Positions 58,968 to 64,000 of a stretch of 64,000 nt of DNA are shown here, one piece after another. Origin of the DNA: Methanoregula formicica SMSP (GTDB lineage: Archaea; Halobacteriota; Methanomicrobia; Methanomicrobiales; Methanospirillaceae). Under the pieces are notes generated by a model. It was not told the DNA's origin. It searched no databases and saw only the letters and a program-made list of their open reading frames with translations. Position 1 is the first letter of the stretch. Each line of letters opens with the position of its first letter. The stretch is from positions 2,232,001 to 2,296,000 of the forward strand of contig NC_019943.1 in assembly GCF_000327485.1 (NCBI RefSeq), written 5' to 3'. The translations under genes were made by a program, and so were the position numbers.

Positions 58968-61900
58968 ATGCCGGACAGGATTCGGGCTCTCTATGTTGAT
59001 GATGAGCCCGGTCTCCTTGAAGTCGCCCGCCTGTTCATTGAGCAGTCCCCCGAGTTCATTGTCGAAACTGCGGAGTCTGCACAAGCTGCCCTCAAATCTC
59101 CCGCTATTGCCTCCTGCGACGCCATCATCTCCGACTACCAGATGCCGGGCATGGACGGGATCGCGTTTTTGAAGGCCGTCCGGGAGAAGTACGGCGATAT
59201 CCCTTTCATTCTCTTCACGGGGAGGGGGCGCGAGGAGGTGGTGATCGACGCCATCAACAACGGGGCCGACTTCTACCTCCAGAAAGGCGGGGACCCGACA
59301 GCGCAGTTCGCGGAGCTGGCGCACAAGATCCGCCAGGCCGTGAGCCGGAAGAGGAGCCAGGACGAGCTCAAGGCCGCGTACGAGCAGATCACGGCTTCCG
59401 AAGAGGAACTCCGCGGCCAGTACGAGGAACTGGCTGCAGGAGAGCGGCGGGTGAGGGAGAGCCAGGAACGGTACCGGAGCGTTATCGAGAACTCACCCTA
59501 TGGCATGCATTTCTACGAGCTGGATCCGGTCCGCGGGCTCGTCTTTGCCGGGGCGAATCCCGCTGCCGACCGGATCCTCGGGATCTGCCACGAAGAACTG
59601 GTCGGCAGGACCATCCTTGAGGCGTTCCCCGGTCTTGCAGGAACGGAGATCCCCATGAGGTACCGCGGGGTGGCAGAGTCCGGGACTCCCTGGCAGACCG
59701 AGCAGGTGGTATACGAAAAGGGCGTGATACACGGGGCTTTTGCCGTCACGGTCTTCCGCCCGGCGCGTGGCTCCATGGCCGCAATGTTCCTGGACATCAC
59801 CGGGAGAAAGAAAGCCGAGATGGAGCGCCAGGAGAGCGAGGAGAGGCTCCGGAGTTTCATGGATTCGGCAACGGACTCATTTTCCATCTGGGATGCCCGC
59901 CTCAACCTCGTTGACATGAACCGGGTCGCACTTTCCTACCTCCCCCCGGGGACACGAAAGGAAGATATCATCGGCAGGAACTTAAACGAATTCCTCTCGG
60001 GGGAAGGCGAATGGGGTTCGATCGAACGGTACCGCGAGATCATGAAGACCGGTGTCCCGCTCACCGGAACCGAGAAAATGACTGAATCGGCTACCGGGAC
60101 GCGCTGGCTGAGCGTGAAATGTTTCCGCGTTGGCGATGGCCTCGGGATCATGACAACGGACGTCACACAGGAGAAAGCAGCGGAGGATCGGCTCCGCGAG
60201 GCGTACGATAACCTCGCTGCTTCAGAGGAGGAACTCAGGCAGCAATTCGGGGAACTTGTTTCTGCCCAGGAAGAACTGCGGGAAAGCCGGCAGCAGATGA
60301 CCGAGATAGCAGACACGGTACCGGGCGTGATCTACCAGTCACACTTCCGTCCTGACGAGAAAGAAAAATTCACGTTCATCAGCAGCCGTGGACCCGAGGT
60401 TTTTGGGATCAGCGCCGATCCCGACGGCTTTTCAGAACGGTTCTTTGCGCAGGTGGATAAAGACGACCAGGAGCCGCTGGCCCGTTCAATCAGCCAGGCG
60501 GTAAAGAATGAGCTGCCCTGGGAGTATGAAGGCCGGTTCACCAGGCCTTCGGGAGAGAAGATATGGTTCCAGGGGATGGCCCGGCCGGTGCGGAAGCCAT
60601 CCGGACTGTATTACACGGGAGTCCTGCTGGATATCACCTCGCGCAAGCAGGCCGAGGAGGCACTGCGTTCAAGCGAGGAACGCCTCCGGCTCTTCATCCA
60701 GCAGGCTCCCGTGGCAATCGCTATGTTCGACAACGAGATGCGCTACCTTGCTGCCAGCCGCCGGTGGTTAGCCGATGCCAGCCTCAGCGACCGCGACATT
60801 GCCGGCCGGTCCCATTATGAGATCTTTCCCAACCTTCCCGACGACCTCAAAGATGCCTACCGCCGCGCCCTTGCCGGGGAGGTAGTCTCTTCGAGCGAGT
60901 ACCGCTTCGTGAACGAGAGCGGAGCGGTCCAGTGGTTTACCTGGGAAGTGCGCCCGTGGTACAATATCGGCGACACGATCGGCGGCATCATTCTCTTTTC
61001 CGAAGATATCACCAAACGGAAAGAGGTGGAGGAGAGACTCCGGGAGAGCGAGGTGAAGTACAGGTCTCTCATGGACGTCTCTCCTGTTGCCGTTGCCGTG
61101 CACCGTAACGGAAAGGTGGTCTATGTGAACCCGGAGGCCGTACAGCTCCTGAAGAGCAGGCGTGCCGAGGACCTCATCGGGAAAGAGGTTTTGCCCTTCA
61201 TCCACCCGGATTACCATGAAAAAGCACGCGAGGAGTTCCGCCGCATGGCCGATGACGGCGAAATGATCCCGCTCCAGGAGGAGACCTTCCTTGCGACAAA
61301 CGGCGAACCGTTCACGGTGGAAGTTGTGGCAAAACCAATCCGGTACGAGGGGCTGCCCTCTGTCTTTGTGGCATTCCGGGATATCACGGAACGGAAAAAG
61401 ATGGAGGCGGCCCTGCGCGAGAGCGAGGAGAAGTACCGGAACCTTGTCGAGAACGCGACCGAGGCAATCTTCATCCACCAGGACTGGCGCATGATCTACG
61501 CCAACCCGCGGATGGCCGAGCTGCTCGGTGTCCCTGTGGGGAACATTCTCGAACACTTGTTCCTGGATTATGTCTGGCCCGCTGACCGGGCATTCGTCCT
61601 GGACCGCTATACCCGGAGGATGGCAGGCGAGGACGTCCCGACAAACTACGATTTCCGGATGACCGCGCCGGAAGGGAAGCTGCTCTGGGTCCATATCTCG
61701 ATTGCAAACATCACCTGGCAGCAGAAGCCGGCAACCTTAAACCTCCTCACTGATATCACGGAGCGGAAACGCGCCGAGACTGCCCTCCAGGAGGCCTGGC
61801 GGAAACTCGCGCTCTTAAACAGCCTGACCCGGCACGACATCAGGAACCAGCTCATCACGCTACAGGGGTTCACCCAGTTTGCAAAAAAGAAGGAGCAGGA

Positions 61901-62423
61901 CCCGGCCATTGCCGGGTACCTGGAGAAGATCGACTCCTGCGCAACCATGATCCGCGGGCAGATCGAGTTCATGAAGACCTACCACGAACTGGGCGTGAAC
62001 TCCCCGTCCTGGTACCTGCTGGATACGGTCGTTTCAAAGGCCTGCATCAGGGAGCTGCCCTGCCGGAACCTCTGTTCCGGAACCGGGGTCTTCGCCGACC
62101 CGATGCTGGAGAAGGTCTTTTTTAACCTCTTTGACAATGCCTGCCGCCACGGGGAGCATGCAACGGAGGTGGTTGTCCGCTGCGAGAGAAAAGGGGATGA
62201 ACTCACCATCGTCGTGGAGGACAACGGGATTGGGATCCCGGATAACGAGAAGGAGAAGATCTTCGGGAAGGGGTTTGGGAAGAACACGGGGTTTGGTCTC
62301 TTTTTAGTCCGGGAGATCCTCTCGATCACGGGGATCACGATACGGGAGACAGGGACACCCGGTAAGGGAGCACGCTTCGAGATCCTCGTTCCCCGCGAAT
62401 GCTGGCGGAAGAACGGGGCGTAA
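58968..62423 (+). CDS. REC-PASx6 hybrid histidine kinase
   Basis: A soluble 1151-residue sensor. Receiver domain 1-125 (ALYVDDEPGLLEVA; phospho-site Asp56 in AIISDYQMPGMDG; Lys in FYLQKGG), a coiled coil (140-170), then six PAS domains starting near ENSPYGMHFYEL, DSATDSFSIWD, ADTVPGVIYQSHF, QQAPVAIAMFD, DVSPVAVAVHR and ENATEAIFIHQ. The acceptor His at about 956 is in SLTRHDIRNQLIT, and the ATPase has FDNACRHG, EDNGIGIP and GFGLFLVREIL. The N-terminal receiver implies phosphate input from another kinase; output partner unknown. Confidence 0.94.
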   Translation: MPDRIRALYVDDEPGLLEVARLFIEQSPEFIVETAESAQAALKSPAIASCDAIISDYQMPGMDGIAFLKAVREKYGDIPFILFTGRGREEVVIDAINNGADFYLQKGGDPTAQFAELAHKIRQAVSRKRSQDELKAAYEQITASEEELRGQYEELAAGERRVRESQERYRSVIENSPYGMHFYELDPVRGLVFAGANPAADRILGICHEELVGRTILEAFPGLAGTEIPMRYRGVAESGTPWQTEQVVYEKGVIHGAFAVTVFRPARGSMAAMFLDITGRKKAEMERQESEERLRSFMDSATDSFSIWDARLNLVDMNRVALSYLPPGTRKEDIIGRNLNEFLSGEGEWGSIERYREIMKTGVPLTGTEKMTESATGTRWLSVKCFRVGDGLGIMTTDVTQEKAAEDRLREAYDNLAASEEELRQQFGELVSAQEELRESRQQMTEIADTVPGVIYQSHFRPDEKEKFTFISSRGPEVFGISADPDGFSERFFAQVDKDDQEPLARSISQAVKNELPWEYEGRFTRPSGEKIWFQGMARPVRKPSGLYYTGVLLDITSRKQAEEALRSSEERLRLFIQQAPVAIAMFDNEMRYLAASRRWLADASLSDRDIAGRSHYEIFPNLPDDLKDAYRRALAGEVVSSSEYRFVNESGAVQWFTWEVRPWYNIGDTIGGIILFSEDITKRKEVEERLRESEVKYRSLMDVSPVAVAVHRNGKVVYVNPEAVQLLKSRRAEDLIGKEVLPFIHPDYHEKAREEFRRMADDGEMIPLQEETFLATNGEPFTVEVVAKPIRYEGLPSVFVAFRDITERKKMEAALRESEEKYRNLVENATEAIFIHQDWRMIYANPRMAELLGVPVGNILEHLFLDYVWPADRAFVLDRYTRRMAGEDVPTNYDFRMTAPEGKLLWVHISIANITWQQKPATLNLLTDITERKRAETALQEAWRKLALLNSLTRHDIRNQLITLQGFTQFAKKKEQDPAIAGYLEKIDSCATMIRGQIEFMKTYHELGVNSPSWYLLDTVVSKACIRELPCRNLCSGTGVFADPMLEKVFFNLFDNACRHGEHATEVVVRCERKGDELTIVVEDNGIGIPDNEKEKIFGKGFGKNTGFGLFLVREILSITGITIRETGTPGKGARFEILVPRECWRKNGA

Positions 62424-62494
62424 GAGGCAGATGCCGGTCGTTTGTCCGTCGCTGCTGCCCGCCATTACGAAAACGGCCCGACAGAAACTGTTAT

Positions 62495-62505
62495 TATATA
62501 TAAAT
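62495..62505 (+). promoter_or_regulatory. TATA box of the membrane sensor kinase
   Basis: TATATATAAAT is centred 25 nt before ATG 62524. The short sequence between them has no ribosome binding site, so translation is probably leaderless. Confidence 0.65.
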
Positions 62506-62523
62506 TAGTATTCCCTCATATCC

Positions 62524-64000
62524 ATGAGCCTCCAGTCCCGCGTCCTGATCCTCTACCTCTGCATCGCTGTACTGGTACTCATCCTCATTGGCGGGGTGCT
62601 CCCGGCAACCCTGCACAAGCAGAACCTTGACACGGTCTCCGCCGATTCGATCAGCCAGCTCCGGCACATCGATTTTGCCCTTACCACCTTCATCGATGAG
62701 GCAAAGCACGACGTTGCCGAGCTCGCGCTCAACGAGGACGTCCGTACCAGGGAGGACGCGGGATTCACGCAGTTTTTGAATGCCTCCGAGGAGACCTTCC
62801 GGTATTCCTACAGTGACAGGGAACTCGCGATCATCGCTGTCCTGAAGGGTTACCAGGTCTCCCACCCGTACGTCAGCTCGGTGTACATGGGCCGGGAGAA
62901 CGGGGCCTTCGTGCGGTCCTTCCCCCGGCGGCCCACGGCCTACGATCCCCGCGAACGCCCGTGGTACATCCTTGCAAAGGAGCACCCCGGAGAGGTCTCG
63001 GTGACGGAGCCCTACAAGGCCGTCACGACAGATGACGTGAACATCGGGATCGTAAGCCCGCTCCAGCACCCGGACGGGACCGTCTATGGCGTCGTGGGAG
63101 TGGACATCACGCTCGTCAACCTGACCAGTTACATCACCTCGGTCGGCCGGGTGGGAGGCAGGGAGATGATCCTCACCGATGGGAAAGGGACGATCCTTGC
63201 CGCACAGGACCCGGCGCTGCTCTACCATCCGGTGAGCGATGTCCTCGGCGACAAGACTCCCGCGTTCCTCTCCTCGCAGGACGGTGTGCTTGTCCTCGAC
63301 GGATCCTACCTGATGTATTACACGTCCCCGGAGCTGGGCTGGAAGATCGGGACGTTCGTCCCGTTCACCGCGATCGAGGAGGAGATCAATGCATCCATCC
63401 AGCGGATCCTCCTCTTCGTGCTCCTGGCTCTCGTCCTGCTCAGCGTCATCACGATCCTTGCCCTCCGCTACACCGTGATCCGGCCGCTTACCGCCCTGAC
63501 CGAAGTGAGCCGGAGGATCGCCGAGACCGGCGACCCGGAGCAGGAGATCGAGGTCACCGGCACCGGCGAGATCGCGACCCTGTCCCGGTCGTTCCGGGCA
63601 ATGGTGGAGAAGATCCACAGCGAGAAGACGGGACGGGAGCGGGCCCTCCTCCAGCTGGAGGCCTACCGCGATCACCTCGAAGAGATCGTTGCGGAACGGA
63701 CCCGCGAGCTGGCACAGGCCAAGGAGGCCGCCGAGTCGGCCGACCGTCTCAAGTCCGCGTTCCTTGCCACGATGTCCCACGAGCTCCGGACACCCCTCAA
63801 CTCGATCATCGGCTTCTCGGGCGTGCTCGGGCAGGAGCTGGCCGGGCCCCTCAATGACGAACAGAAGAAGCAGCTTGGCATGATCTCCGACAGCGCAGAG
63901 CACCTGCTTGCCCTGATCAACGATGTCCTGGACATCTCGAAGATCGAGGCCGGCCAGCTGAAGGTCGAAGCCGGGGCCGTGGAGGCCCGCCCGCTGCTTG
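62524..64000 (+). CDS. Membrane sensor histidine kinase (dCache-HAMP-HisKA), 3' end outside window
   Basis: Open from ATG 62524 to the window end. TM1 at about 6-28 ([20 protein letters not shown]), an extracellular dCache domain ([56 protein letters not shown]), TM2 ([20 protein letters not shown]), HAMP ([20 protein letters not shown]), a coiled coil and HisKA with the acceptor His in [20 protein letters not shown]. The ATPase domain is cut off. Unlike the two soluble kinases in the window, it uses the bacterial-type SHELRTPL H-box. It senses a small extracellular ligand; identity unknown. Confidence 0.94.
   Translation, partial: MSLQSRVLILYLCIAVLVLILIGGVLPATLHKQNLDTVSADSISQLRHIDFALTTFIDEAKHDVAELALNEDVRTREDAGFTQFLNASEETFRYSYSDRELAIIAVLKGYQVSHPYVSSVYMGRENGAFVRSFPRRPTAYDPRERPWYILAKEHPGEVSVTEPYKAVTTDDVNIGIVSPLQHPDGTVYGVVGVDITLVNLTSYITSVGRVGGREMILTDGKGTILAAQDPALLYHPVSDVLGDKTPAFLSSQDGVLVLDGSYLMYYTSPELGWKIGTFVPFTAIEEEINASIQRILLFVLLALVLLSVITILALRYTVIRPLTALTEVSRRIAETGDPEQEIEVTGTGEIATLSRSFRAMVEKIHSEKTGRERALLQLEAYRDHLEEIVAERTRELAQAKEAAESADRLKSAFLATMSHELRTPLNSIIGFSGVLGQELAGPLNDEQKKQLGMISDSAEHLLALINDVLDISKIEAGQLKVEAGAVEARPLL

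Noticed and set aside
62494-63903. A 469-codon open frame on the minus strand
   Set aside because: It is antisense to the dCache-HAMP-HisKA kinase, which has clear domains and a TATA box; the antisense product has no domain-like features.

Overview
The window is a stretch of chromosome from a methanogenic archaeon, most likely Methanomicrobiales and close to Methanoregula. Evidence for this includes methanogenesis marker genes (marker 2 and MtxX), an archaeal histone, RFC large subunit, TFS, archaeal-type MAT, archaeosortase A, archaemetzincin, and a 2-oxoglutarate:ferredoxin oxidoreductase / succinyl-CoA synthetase / two-subunit fumarase set that fits an incomplete reductive TCA pathway. Start sites are archaeal: GGAGGTGATC-like ribosome binding sites inside operons, and TATA boxes about 25-30 nt before the start codon (leaderless or nearly so) for many first genes. 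No rRNA, tRNA or CRISPR array was recognised.

Layout. 0-6.8 kb is signalling: a minus-strand operon of two small ORFs, an acetate-family transporter, a soluble PAS chemoreceptor and CheW, then an HTH-PAS histidine kinase and a single-domain response regulator. 6.9-19.5 kb is mostly core: Ca-type P-ATPase, APC permease, DrrAB-like ABC exporter, two methyltransferases (one broken by an internal deletion), Pth2, TruD, SppA, a riboflavin/F420-pathway reductase, a CDP-alcohol phosphatidyltransferase, archaeosortase A and TFS.

20-33.3 kb is an accessory region. It holds a RelE-type toxin-antitoxin locus, uvrC and uvrA, an AT-rich TIGR02391/HEPN-like gene with tiny coupled ORFs, a hicB with a frameshifted hicA, three tandem Cys-rich lipoprotein paralogs plus a fourth remnant, a HepT/MntA pair and an unknown two-gene operon. 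33.8-42.8 kb returns to household genes: an exported protein with a possible archaeosortase tail, a protein with 24-residue tandem repeats, RDD/HEAT/membrane genes, a histone-deacetylase homolog, archaemetzincin, UPF0146, rfcL, marker 2 and mtxX.

43-58.8 kb has the histone gene, a mat-hisG-hisA-hisB operon, zinc-ribbon proteins of unknown function, an ABC-class ATPase, and the korDABC-sucCD and fumAB operons. 58.9-64 kb has a REC-6xPAS-kinase and a membrane sensor kinase cut by the window end.

The most unusual non-genic content is a mosaic family of intergenic elements made of short perfect hairpins with GAA or ATCA loops (20.2, 27.9, 43.2-43.9 and 56.9-57.4 kb). Two loci share an approximately 180-nt conserved frame with a variable hairpin insert. 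This family, and the transporter-chemoreceptor operon, are the best candidates for something undescribed.
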